DNA of 64,000 nt from JAWXUU01 sp044426085. Its GTDB lineage: Bacteria; Bacillota; Clostridia; Christensenellales; CAMQZB01. The translations under genes were made by a program, and so were the position numbers. The stretch is from assembly GCA_044426085.1 (NCBI GenBank), contig JAWXUU010000002.1, forward strand, positions 1 through 64,000, read 5' to 3'. Of the stretch, positions 33,065 to 41,291 are shown piece after piece (the first letter of the stretch is position 1; each line of letters begins with the position of its first letter). The notes beneath the pieces were generated by a model. The model was not told where the DNA came from. It did not search any database and was given only the letters and a program-made list of their open reading frames with translations.

Positions 33065-36000
33065 ATGAAAACAAAAACAAACAAAATAATAAGCCTAATA
33101 GTAGCCACAGCACTCCTACTAAGCCTATTTTCGGGAGTGACACTAAGCGGAACTGTGAAAACAGCATTTGCGGAAGATGATGATGTGGAGCGTTACATAT
33201 TTAGAATCGAAGATGGAACATATAATGGGCTTGAATATACAGTGGAATCTGTATATGTTAACGATGAATATGTATATCCAAATGTGGATGAAAATTTCAT
33301 TGAACTTTCATTGGCGACAGGTACAAGTTGCATGGTGTATATTAAACATGTATTTGAAGAGGATATAAATTCATTATTAGCCTTTGAACATACATATACT
33401 GATGGAGATGAAACTGTATCAAGCATGTGCTTTATGGGGGAAGTAAGCGGGGACAATGACGATATAATGAGATATAGTATAACGACGGTCGCGGCAAACT
33501 CAACGCTTGAATGTGTCGGAAGAACGGATTGGAAATACATAGAAAATGATGATGCTATGTATTTGCATACTAGTGAAAGTGATTCATCTACAAAATATTC
33601 AATATTGGAAGAAATTGATGGATATAGTTCAGCCTCTGCACAAGCATACACATTGCAAATTTCAGGTGTAGGTAAAATGTCTAACGTAGGCAATTTTACT
33701 CAACCATGGTATAATGAAAATTATCAACAAATAACTCAACTTGACATAAAAGAAGGTTTATTGTCAACGGGTATGCACGCATTTATAGGATTGGAAAATT
33801 TAGGTGATGTTGTCATTCCAGCAAGCATTATTGATTTAGGGCCTTATTCGTTAAAGGATACATATATGGACTCGTTGACTTTTGCGGAAAATAGTGCTCT
33901 CACAACTATATCAGATGGAGCATTATGGTCAGTCCACATTGCTGATGGTGGTTTAAGTTTGCCTGAAACATTAACTAGCATAGGCTATTGTGGTCTTTAC
34001 AATTCAGATATTGCAAATTCAAGTGGTGAGCAATTAGTATTTCCGAAATCAATAACTGAAATAGGGGCTCAAGGCTTGAACTCTATGGCTTATAGCAACA
34101 CTTTGAATGTTGATGATGAGGATTATGAAGTATTATCTTATGTGATTAAAGGTGAAGAAATCACAACGTTGTCAACAGCAAGTTTCTTTATTTCAAATCT
34201 TGCTTCAGCAGTATTTAATCAGAAGGTAGAAGTTCATCAGTATAATGTATTTTGTCGGAGTAACGCACATTCAATTGTATTTAATAATGGATTAACATTT
34301 ACTGATTCAACAGATATACAATCATTTGATTATATCTATGCAGATATCACGGTAGTCTATTTTCCAGATGATACATATTTAGAAGGTGGTGAAAATTATT
34401 ACAATTATTCATATACTAGTACAAATGCAATTATGAATGGTGGTATAATAGATTGTGATTATGAATTCACAGCAGGAACTCTCGCAACACCAACAAAAGA
34501 AGGATATATCTTTGGTGGTTGGTACGATAACTCTTATTTCACTAGTGAAGCAGTGACGGAAGCAACATCAAAAACAACATACTACGCAAAATGGACTTGT
34601 GAAACACCTGTGATTGAAGATATTGAAACTACATCATATACATATTTGCAAGGTGACGAAGTAACAGCACTATCTGTATCTACATCTGTAACAGACGGCG
34701 GAACACTTTCATGCCAATGGTATTCATCATCTGATAATTCTGATTTTGAAAAAATAGAAAATGCAACATCGGCAACTTACACTCCATCATCAACAACTGC
34801 GGACACAACATACTATTATTGTGAAGTCACAAATACAAAGGCTGATGGCAGTGATGAATACTCAGAATCAGTGCTAAGTGATACTGTGACAGTAGTTATA
34901 ATTCCAAAATACACAGTAACATTCAACACAAACGGCGGTGACTTTGCAAGTGGTGATATAGCAACGGCTGATACTACTATTGACTATACATTATCTGCTT
35001 TGATTGATGCAACACCAACAAGACCAGGCTATACTTTCGCAGGATGGTTTGATGCAGCGACTGGCGGAGATGAAGTAACAACATCAACAGGATTTGAAGC
35101 CAACACAGATGTATACGCTCAATGGACTGCAAACACATACACATTGTCATATAATATAGACAGCGAAGCTTGGGAAGTAACAAACGTAGACGGCACAGAC
35201 GTTCCTTATTCATACACATATGCGACAGATAAAATAACATTGCCAGTGCCAACAAAAACAGGCTACACTTTCAGTGGTTGGTTTGCAAGCAATGATTTTG
35301 ATAACGATAAAACAGTAATAACAACGTTTGATTCAAGCAATATCACAGCCGAAACACTTTCAACAATCACATTCTACGGCTACTACACAGCAAACGAATA
35401 CGAGATCGCATACACAGTATACGATAGTGTCGCAACAACTGGTGACGTAACAAACGACAACCCAACAAAATACACAATTGAAGACAGCATAACTTTAGTT
35501 TCTCCAACTTTGGAAGGATACGTGTTTGTAGCTTGGTATGATGCTGCATCAGGCGGCAACGTCGTAAGAACAATTTCGGCTTCTACAGAAGCGAAAACGC
35601 TATACGCAAGCTGGATTAAGGTGGATTCTGATGATACAGTAATAACAGCAATTAAAGCACTAACGCAAGACACTGCAAAAGAAACACTAATTGAAAAAGT
35701 AATCGGCAACGCAACAGAAGATATGCTTGAATCAGCAATGCAAGAAGCAATCGCACTAGCAACTGAAACGATAACAACAGTAACAGGCGAAAGTGTTGGG
35801 AATATCACATTCACAACAGATGACGCAAGTGTAACATCGCTAAGCTACTACGAAGGCACAACAGCAAGTGGCACATCAGCGTTTGCGGTCTTTGAAGAAA
35901 GCGACGATGCGGAAGGTTATTCTGCAACAGAAACAACATATATCTTCGCCGTGCCAGTTTCAAACGAAGAACTTGAATCAAGCGTAGAAATAACAATAAG

Positions 36001-36451
36001 CTTTAGCGGTGAAGAAGGCAAAGAATACAAAATTGCCCACTACAAAGCCGACGGCAATGTGGAATTGCTAGTCGCAACATACGACCACGAAGCAGGAACT
36101 TTGACATTCACAACAACAAGTTTCTCTTCATTCATGGTAATGGAAAAAGAAATTGAAGAAGTTGTTTCTTCAAGCAGCAGTTCAAGAAACATCACAATTT
36201 CAAGCAGCTACACAGTAAGCGGTTCAAGCTCTAGCGCGACAGATGTGGAAGCGGAAACCGAAGTCGAAGAAGAAACACCAGCCACAACTGAAACCCCAGT
36301 AGCAACAGAAACCCCAACAGCAACAATCGCGCCAGTAGTTCCAGAAACACAAGCAGATTCAAGCAACAACGCATGGATTTGGATTGTCCTAGGTGTATTG
36401 GTAGTTGGTGGTGTTGCAGGATACGTGATTTACAAAAAGAAAAAACAGTAA
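33065..36451 (+). CDS. Large cell-surface protein: LRR, Ig-like and InlB-type repeats
   Basis: A 1128-aa secreted, membrane-anchored protein. The signal peptide ends about A34-F-A36. Next come BspA-like LRR_5 leucine-rich repeats (about 225-350), an Ig-like region (about 518-605, with CQWYSSSDN and YYYCEVTN), and four InlB/Flg_new-type repeats (near 465, 615, 694 and 777; each ends in GYxFxGWxD ... YAxW). A conserved beta domain follows, then a T/E/P-rich stalk, a transmembrane helix (about 1100-1122) and a lysine tail. There is no LPxTG; VVPE precedes the helix. AAAGGAGAGG supports ATG 33065. A role in adhesion or host/partner binding is likely from the domains. Control by the divergent XRE gene is inferred. 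Confidence 0.88.
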   Translation: MKTKTNKIISLIVATALLLSLFSGVTLSGTVKTAFAEDDDVERYIFRIEDGTYNGLEYTVESVYVNDEYVYPNVDENFIELSLATGTSCMVYIKHVFEEDINSLLAFEHTYTDGDETVSSMCFMGEVSGDNDDIMRYSITTVAANSTLECVGRTDWKYIENDDAMYLHTSESDSSTKYSILEEIDGYSSASAQAYTLQISGVGKMSNVGNFTQPWYNENYQQITQLDIKEGLLSTGMHAFIGLENLGDVVIPASIIDLGPYSLKDTYMDSLTFAENSALTTISDGALWSVHIADGGLSLPETLTSIGYCGLYNSDIANSSGEQLVFPKSITEIGAQGLNSMAYSNTLNVDDEDYEVLSYVIKGEEITTLSTASFFISNLASAVFNQKVEVHQYNVFCRSNAHSIVFNNGLTFTDSTDIQSFDYIYADITVVYFPDDTYLEGGENYYNYSYTSTNAIMNGGIIDCDYEFTAGTLATPTKEGYIFGGWYDNSYFTSEAVTEATSKTTYYAKWTCETPVIEDIETTSYTYLQGDEVTALSVSTSVTDGGTLSCQWYSSSDNSDFEKIENATSATYTPSSTTADTTYYYCEVTNTKADGSDEYSESVLSDTVTVVIIPKYTVTFNTNGGDFASGDIATADTTIDYTLSALIDATPTRPGYTFAGWFDAATGGDEVTTSTGFEANTDVYAQWTANTYTLSYNIDSEAWEVTNVDGTDVPYSYTYATDKITLPVPTKTGYTFSGWFASNDFDNDKTVITTFDSSNITAETLSTITFYGYYTANEYEIAYTVYDSVATTGDVTNDNPTKYTIEDSITLVSPTLEGYVFVAWYDAASGGNVVRTISASTEAKTLYASWIKVDSDDTVITAIKALTQDTAKETLIEKVIGNATEDMLESAMQEAIALATETITTVTGESVGNITFTTDDASVTSLSYYEGTTASGTSAFAVFEESDDAEGYSATETTYIFAVPVSNEELESSVEITISFSGEEGKEYKIAHYKADGNVELLVATYDHEAGTLTFTTTSFSSFMVMEKEIEEVVSSSSSSRNITISSSYTVSGSSSSATDVEAETEVEEETPATTETPVATETPTATIAPVVPETQADSSNNAWIWIVLGVLVVGGVAGYVIYKKKKQ

Positions 36452-36504
36452 AAAATGCACAGCATTTTTTAAATTAAAAACAGGCTTCGCTCTGCGAGCT
36501 CGAT

Positions 36505-36553
36505 AAAAATTAAAAATTAAAAATTAAAAATTAAAAATTAAAAATTAAAAATT
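36505..36553 (+). repeat. Tandem 7-bp repeat (7 copies)
   Basis: AAAAATT is repeated seven times without error. Its copy number is likely to vary by slippage. Confidence 0.95.
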
Positions 36554-36655
36554 GTGGTAAAGCATTCCGCTACGCTACATGCATTCTATTATATATTGTA
36601 TGTACAAGCACCGCGTAGGGGAGATGGACAAACTATGCAAAAAACACGCACCACC

Positions 36656-36790
36656 CGTAGGGGTCGATGCCCACATCGACCCGCGGACGTGTAGAAACGC
36701 TCATAATTATGCGAAACCGCCGTGCGAACGCAAAAAAAATAAATGTGCAATCCACATCAAAACGGGTCGATGTGGGCATCGACCCCTACG
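36656..36790. repeat. Pair of 28-bp palindromic inverted repeats
   Basis: The unit at 36656-36683 is exactly the reverse complement of 36763-36790. Each arm is itself a hairpin, GGGTCGATG-4 nt-CATCGACCC, flanked by CGTAG on one side. This layout resembles REP/BIME elements or a miniature mobile element. A partial CGTAGGGG copy lies at 36614-36621. Confidence 0.9.
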
Positions 36791-37023
36791 AGATTCGCAC
36801 AAAACCAAAAATAGCATGCACGAGCAAAGCGAGTGCCATACCACAATTTTCACTTTTCACTTTCAGGCGTACGCTACGCTAGCGACACTTTTCACTTCGC
36901 GTGAAGCAAGCACGATAAACCAAAAAACATCGTCGCCCAAAACCGCAACAAAAAACCTAAACAACAAACCAAAAGCTGATTCCCAAAGCGTAGTCATGCT
37001 AGCCTACGCCTTGGTTTCAAAAT

Positions 37024-37099
37024 CTCCCAACCGGGGAGCATAAATTCTATACTATACAAAAAGAACGCAAGGGAATGCTAAGCCCTTGCGTTCTTTTAC
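37024..37099 (+). repeat. Two-hairpin 3' element, copy 1
   Basis: A small hairpin CTCCC/GGGAG (37024-37038), a spacer ATAAATTCTATACTATAC, then a 13-bp perfect hairpin AAGAACGCAAGGG/CCCTTGCGTTCTT (37061-37095) with loop AATGCTAAG and a short T run. The same arrangement, with compensating base changes in both stems, lies at 59618-59700 after the second surface gene. It can act as a terminator. Confidence 0.85.
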
Positions 37100-37217
37100 T
37101 GCTTAAAACATTCAAATCAAACAATGATGACAAAATAACGCAGAAAGCAATTTTATAAAATTCGTAAAGCAATATAAAATTACTGTAAACAAAAAGTTGA
37201 AAGTGCAAGCAATTTTG

Positions 37218-37246
37218 TTGACAAATCATAATAAATTTGCTATACT
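37218..37246 (+). promoter_or_regulatory. Promoter of the amino-acid ABC operon
   Basis: TTGACA (37218-37223), 17-bp spacer, TATACT (37241-37246). Confidence 0.85.
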
Positions 37247-37272
37247 GTAAAAAATCAAAAGAGAAACAAAGG

Positions 37273-37306
37273 GGTTTCCGAAGCAATGCTTCAGAAACCT
37301 TTTTTT
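37273..37306 (+). terminator. Leader terminator ahead of glnQ
   Basis: GGTTTC/GAAACC and GAAGC/GCTTC stacked with one mismatch, loop AAT, then seven T. It lies 20 nt after the expected start site and 24 nt before the gene, so it should attenuate the operon. Confidence 0.75.
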
Positions 37307-37329
37307 ATTTTAGTTAGGAGTTGTATTAT

Positions 37330-38052
37330 ATGATAGAGTTGAAAAATGTCAATAAATTTTTCGGTGATTTGCACGTTTTGAAAGATGTGAACTTGACTGT
37401 TAAAGAAGGTGAAAAACTGGTTATTATCGGTCCATCAGGGTCTGGTAAGTCAACAACAGTAAGATGCATGAACTATCTTGAAGAACCAACAAGCGGACAA
37501 GTTATTGTGGACGGCAATGAAATCACTCACAAAAATAAAACACACGTCGTAAGAAAAACAACATCAATGGTTTTCCAACAATTCAATCTTTATCCCCACA
37601 TGACAGTTTTGAAAAACTTGACGCTTGCGCCAATCAAATTGTTCCACAAATCAAAACAAGAAGCGGAAGCACTTGCATATCACTATCTTGAAGTTGTTGG
37701 ACTAACAGAAAAAGCACACGTGTATCCTTCAACGCTTTCAGGTGGTCAACAACAAAGAATCGCAATCGCAAGAGCACTTTGTGCTGAAACAAAAATAATC
37801 CTTTTTGATGAACCAACATCAGCGCTAGACCCAGAAACAATCCAAGAAGTTTTGGATGTTATGATAAAGCTTGCAAAGGAAAATATCACAATGGTTGTAG
37901 TAACCCACGAAATGGGATTTGCTCGCCAAGTTGCCGATAGAATTGTCTTCATGGCGGACGGAATGATTTTGGAAGAAGGAACTCCAGAACATTTCTTCAC
38001 AAACCCAAAAAATGAAAGATTAAAACAATTCTTGGGAAAAATCGTGAGATAA
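37330..38052 (+). CDS. glnQ: Polar amino-acid ABC transporter ATPase (GlnQ-type)
   Basis: The ATP-hydrolysing subunit of a PAAT-family importer, 240 aa. Walker A is GPSGSGKST, the Q-loop is VFQQFNLYPHMTVLKN, the signature is LSGGQQQR, Walker B is IILFDEPTSALDPE and the switch is VTHEMGFA, all intact. TAGGAG lies 9 nt before ATG 37330; an in-frame TTG at 37321 overlaps that site. It heads an operon with a binding protein and two permeases. The exact amino acid is not determined. Confidence 0.92.
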   Translation: MIELKNVNKFFGDLHVLKDVNLTVKEGEKLVIIGPSGSGKSTTVRCMNYLEEPTSGQVIVDGNEITHKNKTHVVRKTTSMVFQQFNLYPHMTVLKNLTLAPIKLFHKSKQEAEALAYHYLEVVGLTEKAHVYPSTLSGGQQQRIAIARALCAETKIILFDEPTSALDPETIQEVLDVMIKLAKENITMVVVTHEMGFARQVADRIVFMADGMILEEGTPEHFFTNPKNERLKQFLGKIVR

Positions 38053-38123
38053 CTAAGTTCTAAAATGCGGGGATAAAAATCCTTGTGTTTTTAATAAATT
38101 TTATAACTTTAAGGAGAAGTATT

Positions 38124-38978
38124 ATGAAAAAATTATTTTCTATGCTACTAGTTGTAGTGGCGTTGGTATCTATGCTATCTGGTTGTGGTTCAACATCAAG
38201 CGAACCTGCTATCGACGCATCTGAATACAGCGCAGACGTTCAAGCAATCATCGATTCTGGCGTATTGAAAGTTGGTGTTAAAAACAACGTTGAAGGTTTT
38301 GGATTCCAAAACATCCTAACTGGTGACTATGCTGGTTTGGAAATCGACATTGCAGAACTTATCGCAGCAGAACTTGGTGTTGAAGTTGAATACACAACTG
38401 TTACAGCAGCAACAAGAACAGAACTTTTGGATTCAGGCGATCTTGATTGCGTTGTCGCAACATTCACAATCACTGACGAAAGAAGACTAAGCTGGGATTT
38501 CACAACTCCATACTACATAGACGCAGTAACAGTTTTGGTTGAAGATGCTTCAGGTATCACTGATTTGTCTGGTCTTATCGACACAACAATTGGTGTTTCA
38601 TCAGGTTCAACATCTGCAAAATCTGTAGTTGTTGCTATGATTGAAGCAGGTCTTATTTCAGCTGATAACTACGATGCAGACACATTTGATGCTGCAACTT
38701 GGACAGAAAGCGTTTCTTTCCGTCAATATGATGACTACCCATCAATCTCTCTTGCTCTAACTTCAGGCGAAGTTGATGCATTCTCTGTTGACAAATCAAT
38801 CTTGTCAATCTACAAAACAGAAGGTCGTTCATTCATTGAAGAAAACTTCTCACCACAAGATTACGGTATTGCAACAACTAAAGATTCAGGTTTGTCTGAA
38901 CTTTGCGAAGAACTTATCACAGCTTGGCTTGCTGATGGCACAATCGATGCTTTGGTAGCAGCAAACGGCATTTCGTAA
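38124..38978 (+). CDS. Amino-acid ABC transporter substrate-binding lipoprotein
   Basis: A 284-aa family 3 solute-binding protein. The signal ends in the lipobox MLSGC-G. The mature protein shows VLKVGVKNNVEGFGF, then DIAELIAAELGVEVEYTTV, FTITDERR and GVSSGSTSAKS, the pattern of glutamate/glutamine/polar amino-acid receptors. AAGGAG lies 7 nt before ATG 38124. The gene is followed by two overlapping RNA hairpins, which may give higher expression of this receptor than of the membrane subunits. Confidence 0.92.
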   Translation: MKKLFSMLLVVVALVSMLSGCGSTSSEPAIDASEYSADVQAIIDSGVLKVGVKNNVEGFGFQNILTGDYAGLEIDIAELIAAELGVEVEYTTVTAATRTELLDSGDLDCVVATFTITDERRLSWDFTTPYYIDAVTVLVEDASGITDLSGLIDTTIGVSSGSTSAKSVVVAMIEAGLISADNYDADTFDAATWTESVSFRQYDDYPSISLALTSGEVDAFSVDKSILSIYKTEGRSFIEENFSPQDYGIATTKDSGLSELCEELITAWLADGTIDALVAANGIS

Positions 38979-39005
38979 GTTTAAATCAAGTAAAATACTT
39001 ATAAA

Positions 39006-39080
39006 AAGTAAGACTCTTAATAAAATAGAGTCTTACTTCTTATAAGTGATTATTATCTAATCATTTATAAGAAGTAAGAC
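39006..39080 (+). promoter_or_regulatory. Two mutually exclusive RNA hairpins between receptor and permease genes
   Basis: Hairpin A: AAGTAAGACTCT (39006-39017) with AGAGTCTTACTT (39027-39038). Hairpin B: 16 bp from 39030-39045 with 39065-39080, extending inward to 23 bp with loop TTATC. They share 39030-39038, so only one can form. This looks like a termination/antitermination or mRNA-processing switch. Confidence 0.75.
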
Positions 39081-39096
39081 AGAGGATGAAAAAAAT

Positions 39097-39810
39097 ATGG
39101 GAAATATAACTTCAATTGACGCATGGAAAAAGGTGTGGACCTTCAAGGAGGTTTTCATAATAGGATTTGAAAACACACTGCTCACGTCGGTTTGTGCGCT
39201 CGTTATGGCATTGTGCCTGGGTATTGTGTTCGGGCTTATGTCGACAGGTGAAAGCAAAGTTTTGAAATGTATTGCAAGGGTTTATGTCGAATTCATACAA
39301 AACACACCAATCATATTGCAAATGTGCTTTTTATATTACGCCTTGGTGTTTTCCGGCAACGGAATAGGTATCCTTAACACAGGTATCGTTGCGCTAGGAA
39401 TTTATCACGGTGCATATATGGCGGAAGTTTTCCGCGCTGGTATTGAAGCTATTCCAAAGGGTCAATCAGAAGCCGCGAACGCTCAAGGTTTTGGATATCT
39501 TGGAAGAATGTATTATGTAATACTTCCACAAAGTGTCAAAATTATTTTGCCACCAATGGTAAACCAAGCGGTTAACCTTGTGAAAAACACATCATGTTTG
39601 TATATTGTTGGCGGAACAGATTTGATTTCTTCAACATATAACTTTGTCACAGGCGCAAGCACGGGTGGAGCATACGGACCAGCATACGTCGTGTGTGGAA
39701 TTCTGTTCTTTATTATTTGTTTTCCACTTTCATATTTTGCATCAAAATTGGAAATATCACTAAAACAAAGAGAGCAACGCACTCAAAAAAATACAGTAAA
39801 GGAAGGTTAA
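39097..39810 (+). CDS. Amino-acid ABC transporter permease
   Basis: A 237-aa membrane subunit of the HisMQ/GlnP type with four to five transmembrane segments. The BPD_transp_1 loop that touches the ATPase is recognisable as EAANAQGFGYLGRMYYVILPQ. Together with the second permease it forms the channel. ATG 39097 is preceded by AGAGGA at some distance. The second permease gene begins 3 nt after its stop. Confidence 0.92.
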   Translation: MGNITSIDAWKKVWTFKEVFIIGFENTLLTSVCALVMALCLGIVFGLMSTGESKVLKCIARVYVEFIQNTPIILQMCFLYYALVFSGNGIGILNTGIVALGIYHGAYMAEVFRAGIEAIPKGQSEAANAQGFGYLGRMYYVILPQSVKIILPPMVNQAVNLVKNTSCLYIVGGTDLISSTYNFVTGASTGGAYGPAYVVCGILFFIICFPLSYFASKLEISLKQREQRTQKNTVKEG

Positions 39811-39813
39811 AGT

Positions 39814-40581
39814 ATGGATAACGTAATGGCAAGTTTTTCAATGTTATCATTTGAAGGTGTTTTTTCCTACATCATGAAAGGTGTTGCCTTCACTGTTATA
39901 ATTGCAGTTTTCGCAGTCTTTATTGGATTGGTTTTTGGATCAGTCCTTGCAATTGCAAGAAACTATTGCACATCAAAGAAAACAAAAATTTTCAAATGGC
40001 TAGCAACTGGATATATTGAACTTTTCAGAAACACACCACTTTTGCTTTGGATTTTCATATGCTTGGTATTTTGCCCAGCACCATCAAGTATGCCAAAGTT
40101 TTGGGGACTATCAACAGTTGAAGTGAAACTTATGTTCAAAGCCGTTGTGGCGCTCATTCTGTTCACGTCTTCAGTAGTTGCCGAAATCGTTCGCGGTGGG
40201 CTTAATGCCGTTGCGAAAGGTCAATTTGAAGCAGGCCACACGCAAGGATTCAGTATCGTTCAAGTAATGATATATATCGTGTTGCCACAAGCGTATAAAA
40301 AAATCGTTCCAACACTTCTAAGCCAAGTTGTAACAACAATCAAAGATACGTCATACCTTGCAAACGTTGCGGTTATCGAACTTATGTCAAGAATAAGACA
40401 AATCATGACGGGCGCATATATGTATAACGGAACGGGCACAACTAATGTGTCGGATGTTTTTGTTTTGTTTGGTCTTGCAAGTTTGATTTACTTTATTATC
40501 AACTTCAGCATATCTTGCGTGGTAAGACACATGACAAAAGAACGCGAAAAAACAAATATTGTAAAACCAGCAACAACATAG
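39814..40581 (+). CDS. Amino-acid ABC transporter permease
   Basis: The second HisMQ-type permease, 255 aa, with N-terminal hydrophobic segment GVAFTVIIAVFAVFIGLVFG, ELFRNTPLLLWIF and the ATPase-contact loop KGQFEAGHTQGFSIVQVMIYIVLPQ. It pairs with the permease at 39097 as a heterodimer. AAGGAAGG is upstream of ATG 39814. The kinase-like gene follows after 9 nt. Confidence 0.92.
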   Translation: MDNVMASFSMLSFEGVFSYIMKGVAFTVIIAVFAVFIGLVFGSVLAIARNYCTSKKTKIFKWLATGYIELFRNTPLLLWIFICLVFCPAPSSMPKFWGLSTVEVKLMFKAVVALILFTSSVVAEIVRGGLNAVAKGQFEAGHTQGFSIVQVMIYIVLPQAYKKIVPTLLSQVVTTIKDTSYLANVAVIELMSRIRQIMTGAYMYNGTGTTNVSDVFVLFGLASLIYFIINFSISCVVRHMTKEREKTNIVKPATT

Positions 40582-40590
40582 GAGGAAAAT

Positions 40591-41187
40591 ATGAAACCTT
40601 ATGTAATAACAATTTCAAGACAGTTCGGAAGCCTTGGCAGATCAATTGCAAGCGAACTATCAAAAACGCTAGGAATAAATTTCTATGATCGCGACATAGT
40701 TGAAGAAACTTCAAAAAGATTGGGTCTTCCCGTTTCAACAATAAGCGAAAAAGAAGAAATGGCAAACACAAAATACAGCAAAAGAATATATCCGCTAGGA
40801 CTTGGTGTTCCAAAATTGCAAGATGAAATTTTCATGGTGCAAAAAAACATCATTCAAGACCTCGCAAACAAAGAATCTTGTATCATTGTTGGCAGATGTG
40901 CCGAAAGCATTCTTGCATATAAAGAACGAACTATGCATGTTCATATATATGCACCATATATGCAACGTTTCCAAAACTGCACAGAAAAACTAGGCATGGA
41001 TGAAGCCACAGCAAAGAAAATGATAAAAGAAGTTGACTTTTCAAGAAATCTATATCGCAATCACTATTGCCCAGAGATTAAAAACGAAATGTCAAACAGA
41101 GATATCATGCTAGACAGCAGTAGGTTTGGTGTTGAAGGCTCAGCGGAAATTTTGGCAATGATTGCTAAAAAAACATTTGAATTATAA
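40591..41187 (+). CDS. Cytidylate-kinase-like protein
   Basis: A 198-aa protein of the cytidylate-kinase-like family (PF13189 type). It opens YVITISRQFGSLGRSIASELSKTLG, where R-Q-F-G-S-x-G-R replaces the usual P-loop, followed by FYDRDIVEE and CIIVGRCA. These are soluble P-loop kinase relatives whose substrate is unknown; they are often encoded with transporters. GGAGG lies 6 nt before ATG 40591. Its place at the end of the amino-acid transport operon suggests a role linked to that transporter, but nothing in the sequence tells what. Confidence 0.85.
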   Translation: MKPYVITISRQFGSLGRSIASELSKTLGINFYDRDIVEETSKRLGLPVSTISEKEEMANTKYSKRIYPLGLGVPKLQDEIFMVQKNIIQDLANKESCIIVGRCAESILAYKERTMHVHIYAPYMQRFQNCTEKLGMDEATAKKMIKEVDFSRNLYRNHYCPEIKNEMSNRDIMLDSSRFGVEGSAEILAMIAKKTFEL

Positions 41188-41193
41188 AAACAA

Positions 41194-41236
41194 TTCCCTT
41201 TCGAGAACGCAAAACGGCAATATCGAAAGGGATTTT
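41194..41236 (+). terminator. Terminator of the amino-acid ABC operon
   Basis: TCCCTTTCGA (41195-41204) pairs with TCGAAAGGGA (41223-41232), followed by TTTT. Confidence 0.8.
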
Positions 41237-41291
41237 AACGCAAAAAATCAAAATAGATTATCTAAATTATCATCAAAGGAATGGCTTTCTC

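Larger units (their letters stand above)
36452..37217. other. Gene-free stretch rich in repeats
   Basis: No gene is supported. It holds a tandem AAAAATT array (36505-36553), a pair of 28-bp inverted repeats (36656-36683 and 36763-36790) with further GTAGGGG-type fragments, and the hairpin element at 37024-37096. An open frame through 36579-37043 has no ribosome site and repeat-derived content, so I do not call it. Confidence 0.7.

Noticed and set aside
36505..36790. Possible CRISPR array
   Set aside because: The short repeats are either an uninterrupted 7-bp tandem array or a single inverted pair; there are no regularly spaced spacers and no cas genes.
36579..37043. A 154-codon frame in the repeat-rich stretch
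   Set aside because: It runs through the 28-bp inverted repeats and has no ribosome site; the open frame comes from repeat composition.
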